The notes below the pieces were generated by a model that was not told the origin of the DNA, searched no databases, and saw only the letters and a program-made list of their open reading frames with translations. Of a DNA stretch of 64,000 bases, positions 34,445 through 43,275 are shown one piece after another. Each line of letters opens with the position of its first letter. The stretch's first letter is position 1. This stretch comes from Candidatus Aenigmatarchaeota archaeon (GTDB taxonomy: Archaea; Aenigmatarchaeota; Aenigmatarchaeia; CG10238-14). The position numbers and the translations under genes were made by a program. Location: positions 123,402 through 187,401 of the forward strand of contig JAGVVZ010000003.1 of the NCBI GenBank assembly GCA_018304545.1, in the 5' to 3' direction.

Positions 34445-35683
34445 TCACCTTGTAAAAGACGTAAGTGTATTCTGATCACCTGTCAAAATATCCAGAGTTT
34501 TATCAACTTGCCCTTCAGACAATAATCCAAAAACGTAGTTAGCATCAAAATGTTTGGAAAATTTCATCTCAGATAAGATTTCGTTCATTACTTTTAATCC
34601 CAGCTCTTCTATAGGAATGTTTTCACCGCTTCTCATTTTCTTAAGCAGTTCTATTTTATTTGCAATATCTTCAGATTCTATTTCTTTAACAAATTTGAGT
34701 ATAATCTTGTTCTCATACTCGTCATTTATTTTTTTCAATTCTCTGTCAACAACATCAAACCTTTTGCCTTTAATTTTAAATCTCACTATAGGAATTTTTT
34801 TGTAATTGTTTTGTAGGATAGAATTGAGTTTTCTGCGTATTTGATCTGGAAACGTCTTCTTTTCATCTTCCACTGTCTCCTCATAGAAAAACCTTCTAGT
34901 ATTATCCAAAGGAACAAAATCGAATTTATTTTCAGGTAAATATAAATTGTGTATTCCTTTAGGATTGATGGCTTCTTCTTTTTTTAATTGGGTTACTATA
35001 GTACTACCAGTCAACAAAATATTTGTCTTGCCGACTTTGTCAACAATGGAACTGTGTATATGACCGTTCACTATCAAATCAAAACCCTGAGGTAGGTTAG
35101 ATGTATTAAGAGATGGTGGCTCTAAAGGTGAATAAACATATGGATCAATGCTCTGATGCAACATGAGGATGTTGTAGCAGTCTTTTATTGGCTGTGGATT
35201 CCATCTATCCATGACCTGTTTTGCGTATCTTTCAGGCACACCAGACATTCCCTGAATTGCCACTTTAATTCCATTCTTTTCAAAAACCAAGCCATTCATA
35301 TGCAAATGAAAAACAAATCCAGTCAACTCCAATGCTTCTATAGCATTATGGTCCTTACCCAATCTTTCATGTGTTCCGTGCAAAGTCAATACAGGAATCC
35401 CTTTTAAGGCTCTTTCAGAAATTTTATTCATATTCTTGTTTATCGGCTCAATTAATTTGATGCCGGAATCTTCTTGCATAGTTGGTTTCGATAATATCTT
35501 CAATACCTTTGCCCACACATCGGGTTTAGGAAATCTGTTATCGAATATATCACCAGCTATCAAAATAAGATCTGATTGCAGACTCTTCTCTACAGCCTCC
35601 TCTGCATTATCGAAACTGTCGTTTTCCAGTTTTGAATTTGAATTGCACCCAAAATGCAAATCGGAAAAAATAGAAATTTTCAT
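34445..35683 (-). CDS. mre11: DNA double-strand break repair nuclease Mre11
   Basis: A 412-residue metallophosphoesterase nuclease. Motifs: FSDLHFGC, IAGDIFDNRFPKP, LTLHGTHERLG (GTHE in place of the usual GNHD), ILMLHQSI, and VNGHIHSSIVDKVGKTNILLTGSTI. A C-terminal Rad50-binding helical region follows (about 330-400). The Asn-to-Thr exchange in the third motif is seen in some archaeal Mre11 proteins, since the adjacent His keeps the metal site. First gene of the operon. Confidence 0.94.
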   Translation of the reverse strand: MKISIFSDLHFGCNSNSKLENDSFDNAEEAVEKSLQSDLILIAGDIFDNRFPKPDVWAKVLKILSKPTMQEDSGIKLIEPINKNMNKISERALKGIPVLTLHGTHERLGKDHNAIEALELTGFVFHLHMNGLVFEKNGIKVAIQGMSGVPERYAKQVMDRWNPQPIKDCYNILMLHQSIDPYVYSPLEPPSLNTSNLPQGFDLIVNGHIHSSIVDKVGKTNILLTGSTIVTQLKKEEAINPKGIHNLYLPENKFDFVPLDNTRRFFYEETVEDEKKTFPDQIRRKLNSILQNNYKKIPIVRFKIKGKRFDVVDRELKKINDEYENKIILKFVKEIESEDIANKIELLKKMRSGENIPIEELGLKVMNEILSEMKFSKHFDANYVFGLLSEGQVDKTLDILTGDQNTLTSFTR

Positions 35684-35763
35684 GAATATGATGTCGATTA
35701 ATAAATTTAAATGATTTAAGTTAAGTGTATTGCCCTAAATTAATGTTCTCCATGTAATTTTTC

Positions 35764-36339
35764 TTAAAATATGTTAGCAATTAAATCTTTCACTCTTTCT
35801 GTAACATCTTTTTTAGAACCATTAACAACAAAAATGGGTGCATCGTAATTGACCTTGAATTTCTCAACAATTTCGCTTATTCTGTCATGCATTTCATCTC
35901 TCCATACAGGATCTATCGATCTAAATTTATCATCAGCAATTCTGCCCATAAAGGGTTGCAAAAAAATAATCATATTATAGCTTTCAGAATGTTCAAAAAC
36001 TTCTTTTTCCTTTTCTTCGATGATTTTTTCAGATAAATTTACTTTTTCTGCCACTCTTTTCCAATATGCAAAATTATCTATAACACCTCTATCCATTAGA
36101 ATTATGTCATGTTTCTCCCCTAGCTCTATCTCCATTTTTTTCTGTTGATTTAGTATCCAATCTTGAGCCTTCACTGTTGCCATTTCATTAACTGGATATG
36201 GGCAATCCCTGACTACTTCCGTTAGCATTCCGACATTATGACCTTCCCTGCTCAGATAATCAAAAAGGTTTTCACAAACCGTAGTTTTCCCGACGAAATG
36301 TGTTCCTATTATAGCAATTTTTTTAGCTTTAGAAGTCAT
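35764..36339 (-). CDS. P-loop kinase-like ATPase (AAA_28/NadR-like)
   Basis: Starting at ATG 36339 gives 191 residues, MTSKAKKIAIIGTHFVGKTT, with the P-loop GTHFVGKT at once. A longer frame upstream adds only poly-Lys/Ile sequence. DIILMDRGVIDNFAYW is the Walker B/lid-like region. The fold matches the AAA_28 group, which includes the NadR kinase domain. Substrate unknown. A TATA-like TTAATAATT upstream suggests a leaderless message. Confidence 0.82.
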   Translation of the reverse strand: MTSKAKKIAIIGTHFVGKTTVCENLFDYLSREGHNVGMLTEVVRDCPYPVNEMATVKAQDWILNQQKKMEIELGEKHDIILMDRGVIDNFAYWKRVAEKVNLSEKIIEEKEKEVFEHSESYNMIIFLQPFMGRIADDKFRSIDPVWRDEMHDRISEIVEKFKVNYDAPIFVVNGSKKDVTERVKDLIANIF

Positions 36340-36605
36340 CACATAAATTAGAATTTTAATTATTAAACAATTGCGCTTTTTTTCTATTTTTTCCAAAATT
36401 CTATCTAGTCTAATTTTAGAACCGTTACTCCAGTCACTAAGCCTAATAACAACCGAACAAAAGGCTTATAAGTTCTACATATTATATTTTTTCAAGTGAA
36501 AAAAATGGGTGAATACCTTCCACTTGTTGAATGAGTTCTTCTTTTTATATAGTTCTAATTCTAATAAAAATAATTTTGACTTATTAAATGAGAAAATGAA
36601 TACAT

Positions 36606-36680
36606 GGGGCAGTGGTCCAGTTTGGTCTACGATTCTAGCCTTGGGAGTTAGCGACCCGAGTTCAAATCTCGGCTGCCCCA
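36606..36680 (+). tRNA. tRNA-Pro (anticodon UGG)
   Basis: The 75-nt cloverleaf has acceptor GGGGCAG/CTGCCCC, anticodon stem CTAGC/GTTAG (one G-U) around loop CTTGGGA with anticodon TGG, and T arm CCGAG-TTCAAAT-CTCGG. A73 is the discriminator and no CCA is encoded. The D stem is weak (one G-U and a 13-22 C-C mismatch). No intron. It lies 20 nt upstream of the tRNA-binding protein and ProRS genes. Confidence 0.96.
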
Positions 36681-36700
36681 CTTAGAATTGGTGGTATGAT

Positions 36701-37042
36701 ATGTCAGAACAAATAACATTTGAAGATTTTGAGAAAGTCGATATTAGAATCGGCAAGATCATAGAAGTGGAAGACTTCCCTGAAGCTAGAAAACCATCCT
36801 ATAAGTTGACAATTGATTTCGGGAAAGAAATAGGAATGAAAGGATCAAGTGCTCAAATTACAAAATTATATAAGAAGGAAGAGCTGATAGGAAGAGAGGT
36901 AATAGCAGTAGTCAACTTTCCAAAAAAACAGATAGCAAACTTTATGTCAGAGGCGCTTACATTAGGTGTGCCTGATAAAGACGGCAATGTTGTATTATTA
37001 AAACCAGAAAGAGATGTGGAATTAGGAGTGAAAATGTTTTAG
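36701..37042 (+). CDS. tRNA-binding domain protein (CsaA/MetRS-C-like)
   Basis: A 113-residue free-standing EMAP II/OB-type tRNA-binding domain: FEDFEKVDIRIGKIIEVEDF, SSAQITKLYKKEELIGREVIAVVNFPKKQIANFMSEALTLGV. Such domains raise the affinity of aminoacyl-tRNA synthetases for tRNA or act as chaperones (CsaA). It sits between tRNA-Pro and proS, with proS starting 9 nt after its stop, so a role as a trans tRNA-binding appendage is plausible but unproven. Confidence 0.94.
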   Translation: MSEQITFEDFEKVDIRIGKIIEVEDFPEARKPSYKLTIDFGKEIGMKGSSAQITKLYKKEELIGREVIAVVNFPKKQIANFMSEALTLGVPDKDGNVVLLKPERDVELGVKMF

Positions 37043-37051
37043 GTGAGCAAA

Positions 37052-38479
37052 ATGTCAGAACAATTGGGAATCACAGTAAAAAAATCCGAAAATTTTTCAG
37101 AGTGGTACAATCAAGTTGTACTGAAATCTGAACTGGCTGACTATGCTGCTATAAAAGGATTTATGGTCATTAGACCACTGGGTTATGCTGTTTGGGAAAA
37201 TATCATGAAAGCCTTTGATGGTATGATAAAGAAACTGGGTCATAAAAACACATACTTCCCTTCGCTAATACCTGAAAAATTCTTACATAAAGAAGCCGAA
37301 CATTTCAAAGGCTTTGTACCAGAAGCTTTTATTGTAACACATTCTGGGAACAATAAACTAGAAGAGAGGTTAGTGGTCAGACCTACATCTGAAACAATTA
37401 TGTACGACTCATATGCCAGATGGATAAGAAGCTGGAGAGACTTGCCATTATTATTGAACCAATGGAACAATGTCTTGAGGGCTGAGATTAAGGCAACCAA
37501 ACTTTTCTTAAGAACAAGTGAATTTCTCTGGCAAGAGGGTCATACAGTCCACGCGACTAAAGAAGAGGCCGACAAAGAAGTCATCACTATACTTGAACTT
37601 TATAAAAAAATCGCAGAGGAATATTTGGCAATACCTGTAATTGCCGGCAGAAAAAGCGAGATGGAAAAGTTTGCTGGCGCCCTTTACACTACTGCTATTG
37701 AAGCACTAATGCCAGATGGAAGGGCATTACAAGCGGGCACTTCACATAATTTGGGACAGAACTTTGCTAAGGCTTTTGATATAAAATTCTTAGATAAAGA
37801 CGGTCAAAACAAATACGCATGGCAAACAAGTTGGGGAATATCAACTAGATTGATAGGCGGCATGATAATGACACACTCGGATGACAAAGGATTGGTATTG
37901 CCTCCAAAAATAGCTCCCACACATGCAGTTGTCATACCAATAAAATTTAACGAAGAGGAGAAGGTTCTCAAAGAAGCGATGTCTATAAAGACGAAACTAG
38001 AAGATGCGAACCTCAACGTAGAGTTAGACGACAGGAACGAATACACCCCTGGATGGAAATTCAATGAATGGGAATTAAAAGGTGTGCCTGTAAGAATTGA
38101 AATAGGTCCTAAAGATCTGAAAAAGAAAGAGGTTGTGCTAGTTAGAAGGGATACATCTCAAAAAACAAGTGTCAAAATTTCGAAACTCGTAAAAGAAGTT
38201 GAAAGCCTATTAAATGATATTCAAAAAAATCTTTACAAAAAAGTGAAGAAATTCCTCGAGGATGAAACGAGAATTGCTAAAAATTATCAAGAATTCAAAG
38301 AAGTGATTGTGGCGGGCGGATTCGTAAAGGCGGGTTTTTGTGGATCAAGACAGTGCGAGGAAAAAATAAAGAATGACACGACTGCAACTAGCAGAGTTAT
38401 ACCGTTCAAAAAAGAACCTGTAAAATGCATTATATGTAACAAAGATGGTGAAATGACTTACTTTGCAAAGGCTTATTGA
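37052..38479 (+). CDS. proS: Prolyl-tRNA synthetase (archaeal/eukaryotic type)
   Basis: Starting at ATG 37052 (AGGTGAGCAAA upstream) the product is 475 residues. Class II motif 2 reads VRPTSETIMYDSYARWIRSW...LLNQWNNVLRAE, and motif 3 is TSWGISTRLIGGMIMTHSDD. The anticodon-binding domain follows (VPVRIEIGPKDL). The C-terminal zinc domain carries CGSRQCEEKIK and CIICNKDG, and the protein ends in Tyr, as in the archaeal/eukaryotic group. A GTG three codons earlier is the alternative start. Confidence 0.97.
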   Translation: MSEQLGITVKKSENFSEWYNQVVLKSELADYAAIKGFMVIRPLGYAVWENIMKAFDGMIKKLGHKNTYFPSLIPEKFLHKEAEHFKGFVPEAFIVTHSGNNKLEERLVVRPTSETIMYDSYARWIRSWRDLPLLLNQWNNVLRAEIKATKLFLRTSEFLWQEGHTVHATKEEADKEVITILELYKKIAEEYLAIPVIAGRKSEMEKFAGALYTTAIEALMPDGRALQAGTSHNLGQNFAKAFDIKFLDKDGQNKYAWQTSWGISTRLIGGMIMTHSDDKGLVLPPKIAPTHAVVIPIKFNEEEKVLKEAMSIKTKLEDANLNVELDDRNEYTPGWKFNEWELKGVPVRIEIGPKDLKKKEVVLVRRDTSQKTSVKISKLVKEVESLLNDIQKNLYKKVKKFLEDETRIAKNYQEFKEVIVAGGFVKAGFCGSRQCEEKIKNDTTATSRVIPFKKEPVKCIICNKDGEMTYFAKAY

Positions 38480-38509
38480 TTTTATAAATTTATTATATAG
38501 AGTGAAATA

Positions 38510-39136
38510 ATGATTTTCATAACAGCACTTTATTGGTTTGTTCTTGCGTTATTGTTCGCTCTATTGGAAATAGAAAACGAAGGCAAATATGGGTGGGCCG
38601 AAAAATCCCAGACGTGGTATAGAACAAAAAATCACTATCCCAAATTAATAGCTCGTTTCATTGGAGAGAAGCCACTAACTGGATATCATATATTTGTGTT
38701 TTTAGTTGCATTCGCCATATCGCATGCACATTTTTTTATGGGAGTTGAATGGTCGTTAACCAACGAACTAATAGCATTGTCCATATACTTTGCATGGACA
38801 CCTTTGTGGGATTATTTATGGTTTATATTTAATCCTAATTACGAATCCAAGAAATTTAAAAGATCAACAGTTTGGTGGTATTCAAAAAGTATATGGTTTT
38901 TTGATTTAATGCCATTAGGACATGTGATACAATGGTTTCTCTCAATCTTCTTATCTTTCATGACTTATTTAATAACTAGTCAAATCAGCGTATTTTATTC
39001 TCATCTATTATTCACGATTTATTTGACGATACTAACAGTGTTTGCTTATATTTTTATATCGCCGATTTATAAAAAATGGTACAAAAACATGAGGAAATAT
39101 GATGATAGAGATAAAGCTAATATATTTCATGTGTAG
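38510..39136 (+). CDS. Multi-pass membrane protein of unknown function
   Basis: A 208-residue protein with about five hydrophobic segments and many Trp/Tyr/His residues (SHAHFFMGVEW, YFAWTPLWDYLWFIFNP). The C-terminal tail is basic. No transporter or enzyme motif is clear, but the conserved-looking Trp/His pattern suggests an enzyme or binding protein in the membrane. It begins 30 nt after proS. No family recognised. Confidence 0.75.
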   Translation: MIFITALYWFVLALLFALLEIENEGKYGWAEKSQTWYRTKNHYPKLIARFIGEKPLTGYHIFVFLVAFAISHAHFFMGVEWSLTNELIALSIYFAWTPLWDYLWFIFNPNYESKKFKRSTVWWYSKSIWFFDLMPLGHVIQWFLSIFLSFMTYLITSQISVFYSHLLFTIYLTILTVFAYIFISPIYKKWYKNMRKYDDRDKANIFHV

Positions 39137-39220
39137 GTTTTGGTGTTAATTAAGCAAATCCATTAACTATTTAAATTATGGCGTCCGTATTAAAATATTG
39201 AAGAATTCTAGGTGCGTTTT

Positions 39221-39871
39221 TTGGAACAAGCACAAAAATTAAAAACTGGTACAACAACTGTAGGAATTGTGTGCAAAGACGGTATCGTCTTAGCAGCTGA
39301 GAAAAAGGCTACTTTAGGTTATATGGTAGCATCTAAAGATGATATTAAAATAGTAGAAATAATGCCACATATAGCAATGACACAAGCTGGAATGGTGGGA
39401 GATATACAAGCCCTTGTTAGATATCTGAAAGCTGAGTCATCGTTATTTGAACTCAGAGAAAATAAAAAAATAACAATCAAGGCTGCTGCAAGTTTATTAT
39501 CTAATATATTGTATGGTGGTAGGTGGAGTTTCTTCCCTTACATGGTTCAAATCATATTGGCTGGTGTTGACAGATATGGTCCCTCAATGTTTATTCTTCA
39601 TCCAGACGGTTCAAAACTAGAAGAAAAGAAATATTTCTCCACGGGATCTGGTTCACCAATGGCATTTGGTGTTTTAGAAGCTATCCATAAAGATAATCCG
39701 ACAGTAGAAGAAGCCAAATTAATGGCTGCCAGGGCAGTAAAAGCTGCTGTTGAAAGAGACATAGGTTCTGGCGGTAAGGGGATTGACATAGCAGTAATTA
39801 ATGAAAGAGGATTTAAATTACTAAATGCATCAGAAGTTCAGAAAATTGTTGATAATTTTGAAAAAAAGTAG
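39221..39871 (+). CDS. psmB: Proteasome beta subunit
   Basis: The TTG at 39221 is preceded by TAGGTGCG; a GTG at 39212 would use up that site. The propeptide (MEQAQKLKTG) precedes the catalytic Thr of TTTVGIVCKDGIVLAAEKKA. The Lys33-type residue in AAEKKATLG and the GSGGKGIDIAVI region are conserved. The chain forms the proteolytic chamber of the 20S core, with CDC48 encoded at 2211-4517 a likely partner. The alpha subunit is not in the window. Confidence 0.96.
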   Translation: MEQAQKLKTGTTTVGIVCKDGIVLAAEKKATLGYMVASKDDIKIVEIMPHIAMTQAGMVGDIQALVRYLKAESSLFELRENKKITIKAAASLLSNILYGGRWSFFPYMVQIILAGVDRYGPSMFILHPDGSKLEEKKYFSTGSGSPMAFGVLEAIHKDNPTVEEAKLMAARAVKAAVERDIGSGGKGIDIAVINERGFKLLNASEVQKIVDNFEKK

Positions 39872-39902
39872 ACTGATCCTTTAATATTTAAAGTGAAAGG
39901 AA

Positions 39903-41768
39903 ATGGAAATTGTTGATAAGGTAAAAGATAGTTTTCCAAAAGATGTGATCGATAGAGTAGAACTTGAAGGATGTGAAATCGTAGTTTACACTAAAGATAA
40001 AATATTCTTTTTGGACGCCAACGAACAGGTAAAAGAATTAGTTAGTGAGCTGAAGAAAAGAATAGAGGTCAGACTGGATAACTCTATGTGTGATTCTCCT
40101 GAATCAGCCAAAGAAAAAATAACGGCTATAGTTCCACAAGAAGCATTGATTAAAGACATAAGATTTGAGCCAGAAAGAAGTTTGGTTATAGTTACTGCTG
40201 GAAAACCCGGTTTGGTTATAGGTAGAGGTGGAGAAACTTTCAGAAAAATCAAAGAAGATACTCTATGGGTTCCTAAAATAGAAAGATCGCCTGAAATCAC
40301 TTCCAACATTGTCAAGTCTATCAGACAACTGATGACTGAAGAAGTTAAATGGAGAATTAAATTTTTGAAACAAGTAGGGAAGAATATTTTTTCAGAAAAA
40401 ACAACTAACAGAGACTGGGTAAGAGTTTTCTGTCTAGGATCATTCAGAGAAGTTGGTAGATCATGTATATTGGTTGAAACGCCAAAATCAAAAGTTTTGA
40501 TGGATTGTGGTATCAACACAGGCGGAAGCGGATCTAATATGTATCCGTTCATAAACGCCAAAGAATTTGATTTAAGCGAGCTGGATGCAATAATATTAAG
40601 TCACGCGCACATGGATCATTGCGGTTTTATACCATATCTCTATGAATACGGGTATGATGGACCATTATATTGCACTACTCCAACTCTTGATCTAGTGACG
40701 ATGCTAACTATGGATTATATAGATGTTATGCAGAAAAATGCAACTCAACCACTATTCACCGCAAAGGGAGTGAAAGAAGCTGTTAAACACGCTATCACTC
40801 TAGATTGGAACGAGGTCTCGGATGTTGGACCTGATGTCAGATTAACCTTCCAGCCATCTGGCCATTTGTTGGGATCCAGTTTAGTACATTTACATGTAGG
40901 CCAAGGATTGCATAATATCGTATACAGTGCTGATTTAAAATTCACCAGAACAAGGTTATTTGATCCGGCTTTTACTAACTTTCAAAGAATAGAAACGTTA
41001 TTTGTTGAATCTACATACGGTGCTCAAGATGATATAATGCCATCAAGAATGGATGCAGAAGAACAACTAATGAAAGTTATAAACCAAACCGTTGAAAGAA
41101 AGGGCGTTGCGATAATACCAAGTTTTGCGGTCGGGAGAGCACAAGAAATCATGGCAATATTAGATGCTCACAAATTTGAATATCCGGTATTTCTTGACGG
41201 AATGATTTGGGACGCCACTGCCATTCACGCCACTTATCCGGAATATCTTTCTAATTTAATGGAAAGGAAAATATTACAAGGAGAAAATCCATTTACTAAT
41301 CCTATTTTTAAAAGAATAGGATCACAAGCGGACAGAGAGAAATCTTGGGTAGAAAAACCTGCTGTTATCATTTCCACATCTGGTATGATGGAAGGTGGTC
41401 CTATCATGAGCCATCTCCAAAATTTGGGGGAAGATAAGAAAAATAGTTTGATATTTGTCGGTTATCAAGGCGAGGGAACTATGGGTAGAAGAATACAAAG
41501 AGGATGGAAGGAAGTTCCTATAAATGCAAATGGCAAAACCAACGCAATGAAGCTGGAATTAGACGTGACGACAGTTGGTGGTTTATCTGGCCATGCCGAT
41601 GTCAAAGAATTGATTAACTATATTAACAGATTGGCCTCAAAACCAGAAAGAATTATTACAAATCACGGTGAGAACGGGAAACCGTTGCAGTTAGCAAGTA
41701 ATTTACATAGATTATTTAGAATTGAAACTCTTGCTCCTAAAAATTTAGAAACGATAAGATTGAGATAA
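39903..41768 (+). CDS. aCPSF1, beta-CASP ribonuclease with KH domains
   Basis: The 621-residue length fits archaeal aCPSF1. Two N-terminal KH-like domains (about 1-150, with GLVIGRGGETFRKI) precede a metallo-beta-lactamase core (ILSHAHMDHCGFIPYL near 231-245). The beta-CASP insert and C-terminal SGHADVKELI and ITNHGENGK motifs follow. In archaea aCPSF1 cleaves transcript 3' ends and promotes transcription termination. It starts 31 nt after the proteasome gene. Confidence 0.96.
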   Translation: MEIVDKVKDSFPKDVIDRVELEGCEIVVYTKDKIFFLDANEQVKELVSELKKRIEVRLDNSMCDSPESAKEKITAIVPQEALIKDIRFEPERSLVIVTAGKPGLVIGRGGETFRKIKEDTLWVPKIERSPEITSNIVKSIRQLMTEEVKWRIKFLKQVGKNIFSEKTTNRDWVRVFCLGSFREVGRSCILVETPKSKVLMDCGINTGGSGSNMYPFINAKEFDLSELDAIILSHAHMDHCGFIPYLYEYGYDGPLYCTTPTLDLVTMLTMDYIDVMQKNATQPLFTAKGVKEAVKHAITLDWNEVSDVGPDVRLTFQPSGHLLGSSLVHLHVGQGLHNIVYSADLKFTRTRLFDPAFTNFQRIETLFVESTYGAQDDIMPSRMDAEEQLMKVINQTVERKGVAIIPSFAVGRAQEIMAILDAHKFEYPVFLDGMIWDATAIHATYPEYLSNLMERKILQGENPFTNPIFKRIGSQADREKSWVEKPAVIISTSGMMEGGPIMSHLQNLGEDKKNSLIFVGYQGEGTMGRRIQRGWKEVPINANGKTNAMKLELDVTTVGGLSGHADVKELINYINRLASKPERIITNHGENGKPLQLASNLHRLFRIETLAPKNLETIRLR

Positions 41769-41843
41769 ATAATTTTATCAATTTTATTATTCTTGTTCCT
41801 GCTGATCGGAATTAATTAATAAACTAGTAAAGAAGACTGACAA

Positions 41844-42332
41844 TTAAATAATATAACTTGCTACAATAAAAAACAAAAAAATCGGGTATGCCAAATCTAA
41901 ATAAAATATTCTTAGCTCATTTACAACTCTGATTAACAAAATAATAGGTATGCCAAATAAAATTAATGGGTTTTTTCTTATGAACCTCTTAGTATATTTC
42001 CATAAAGCATCTGCATCCCCAGAGCTTGGGAAGGAATGGGCTCCTATTGAAAATCCCAGCCATATTAAAATTAAGTTAAATTCCAAAATTCCAAAATAGA
42101 AAGCTATCATAGATATTAAAGTGTTGACAAAAAGCGGACCGACATCAATTAATAACATTTTTATATATGAGTTTGGAACTTCGTGGACTACATACCCAGC
42201 AGGATTTCCGAATCTGAAATAACAAACTTTATGCACTTTAACATTCGAAAAATAACAGAAAATCTGATGAGCAAATTCATGTATAATTACTCCAGGAAAA
42301 GTTAATATATAAATTAAATTCAATATTGACAT
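41844..42332 (-). CDS. Membrane metalloprotease-like protein (HExxH) at the pilus locus
   Basis: Starting at ATG 42332 gives about 162 residues with four or five membrane segments. HEFAHQIF near residues 19-26 is a zinc-protease HExxH motif at the end of helix 1, in the manner of M50/DUF3267 proteins. A later Asp (DVGP) could be the third ligand. It begins just after the last pilin-like gene stop, so it belongs to the pilus operon by position. It may process pilins, but no substrate is known. Confidence 0.8.
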   Translation of the reverse strand: MSILNLIYILTFPGVIIHEFAHQIFCYFSNVKVHKVCYFRFGNPAGYVVHEVPNSYIKMLLIDVGPLFVNTLISMIAFYFGILEFNLILIWLGFSIGAHSFPSSGDADALWKYTKRFIRKNPLILFGIPIILLIRVVNELRIFYLDLAYPIFLFFIVASYII

Positions 42333-42348
42333 AATAAACACGCCTGCT

Positions 42349-42753
42349 CTAAAAAACAAATCCCATGCCTAAAGTAAAGCTGTAAACTTTATAACCGGTG
42401 GTTGTATTAACAACATCGACCATCGTCTCCTTATAACCTTTAGAAAAATATGGGATTGTGGTATTTGATCCTTCAGACAGATCTTCTATATTTTTCCAAG
42501 AAACTAAAGCTGTTCCTGTATATTTGGGCGAATAAACACTATTTATAAACTGATTGAATTGCGTGTTGCTTTTCGCAAATTCATACGTCATATTCATTCT
42601 GTCAACAGTATTCAATGCGTCTATGACTGCTGTCTCGAGTAATGCAGATTTCCAATTTGTTTTGACAACATATTGAGGAAAAAAATGCAAGAATGAAAGA
42701 ATAAGAATTAGGGCTGTCAGCAAAACTTCTAGAATGCTTATTATTCCCTTCAT
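42349..42753 (-). CDS. Pilin-like protein
   Basis: A 134-residue protein starting MKGIISILEVLLTALILILSF, a Lys-Gly cleavage-like site before a hydrophobic helix with Glu. This is the class III signal peptide pattern. The mature domain is a small globular part (VSWKNIEDLSEGSNTTIPYF). It starts 3 nt after the 172-residue pilin's stop. Confidence 0.75.
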   Translation of the reverse strand: MKGIISILEVLLTALILILSFLHFFPQYVVKTNWKSALLETAVIDALNTVDRMNMTYEFAKSNTQFNQFINSVYSPKYTGTALVSWKNIEDLSEGSNTTIPYFSKGYKETMVDVVNTTTGYKVYSFTLGMGFVF

Positions 42754-42756
42754 AAA

Positions 42757-43275
42757 TCACACCTGAACTATAATTTCAGCGGCTTTAATCAAATTGCCGT
42801 CATTGTATGCCGTCAATCTTCTAACCGTCGTGTTTATAGCTGTTTTTTGTATTATAGGAGATTTGCAAGTGTAAAGTGGTGTTCTAACTTCATCTGTTGT
42901 GTTTACATCCAAAATGAATAATGACACCTGTTTGCTTGTGGCTATTTTTTTCTGCAATGATTGATATTCAGAGAGGACAAGACAATTAAAATTAGATAGT
43001 TCATTTATCTTATTCATTGTTATTAAATTTTGTTTTCCGGCAGTGTTGTTTGATAGCCCTATTCTTTTCACTGTAGCGAAAGTCCAAGAAGATGGTTCGC
43101 CTGGATTATTTATCAATAATTCGGAAATCTGAAATGCTTCTGACCTCGTTACCTCTTTTTTAACTTCATCGACAAAAATCGGGATGTTTTTTGTGTATGA
43201 TAGATAAATGTACCCTATTAGAGTGACAAAAATGCCGAAAGAGATCAGATACTCTATGGTGAGCTGGCCTTTCAA
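42757..43275 (-). CDS. Type IV pilin-like protein
   Basis: A 172-residue protein. MKGQLTIEYLISFGIFVTLIG is a textbook class III signal peptide: KGQ before cleavage, then Glu+5-like within the hydrophobic segment. The start is TTG 43275, overlapping the context of the upstream TadC stop (TGATTG). The C-terminal domain is Thr/Asn-rich and extracytoplasmic. Likely a minor pilin. Confidence 0.85.
   Translation of the reverse strand: MKGQLTIEYLISFGIFVTLIGYIYLSYTKNIPIFVDEVKKEVTRSEAFQISELLINNPGEPSSWTFATVKRIGLSNNTAGKQNLITMNKINELSNFNCLVLSEYQSLQKKIATSKQVSLFILDVNTTDEVRTPLYTCKSPIIQKTAINTTVRRLTAYNDGNLIKAAEIIVQV

Noticed and set aside
36505-36534. Nine-codon ATG frame with AAGTGA upstream
   Set aside because: Too short and with no partner or conserved context, unlike the paired basic peptides.
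36475-36681. Leftward frame covering tRNA-Pro
   Set aside because: It reads through the complement of the tRNA gene; coincidental.
39986-40561. 191-codon open frame antisense to aCPSF1
   Set aside because: Lies wholly inside a conserved coding region on the other strand and shows no family features.
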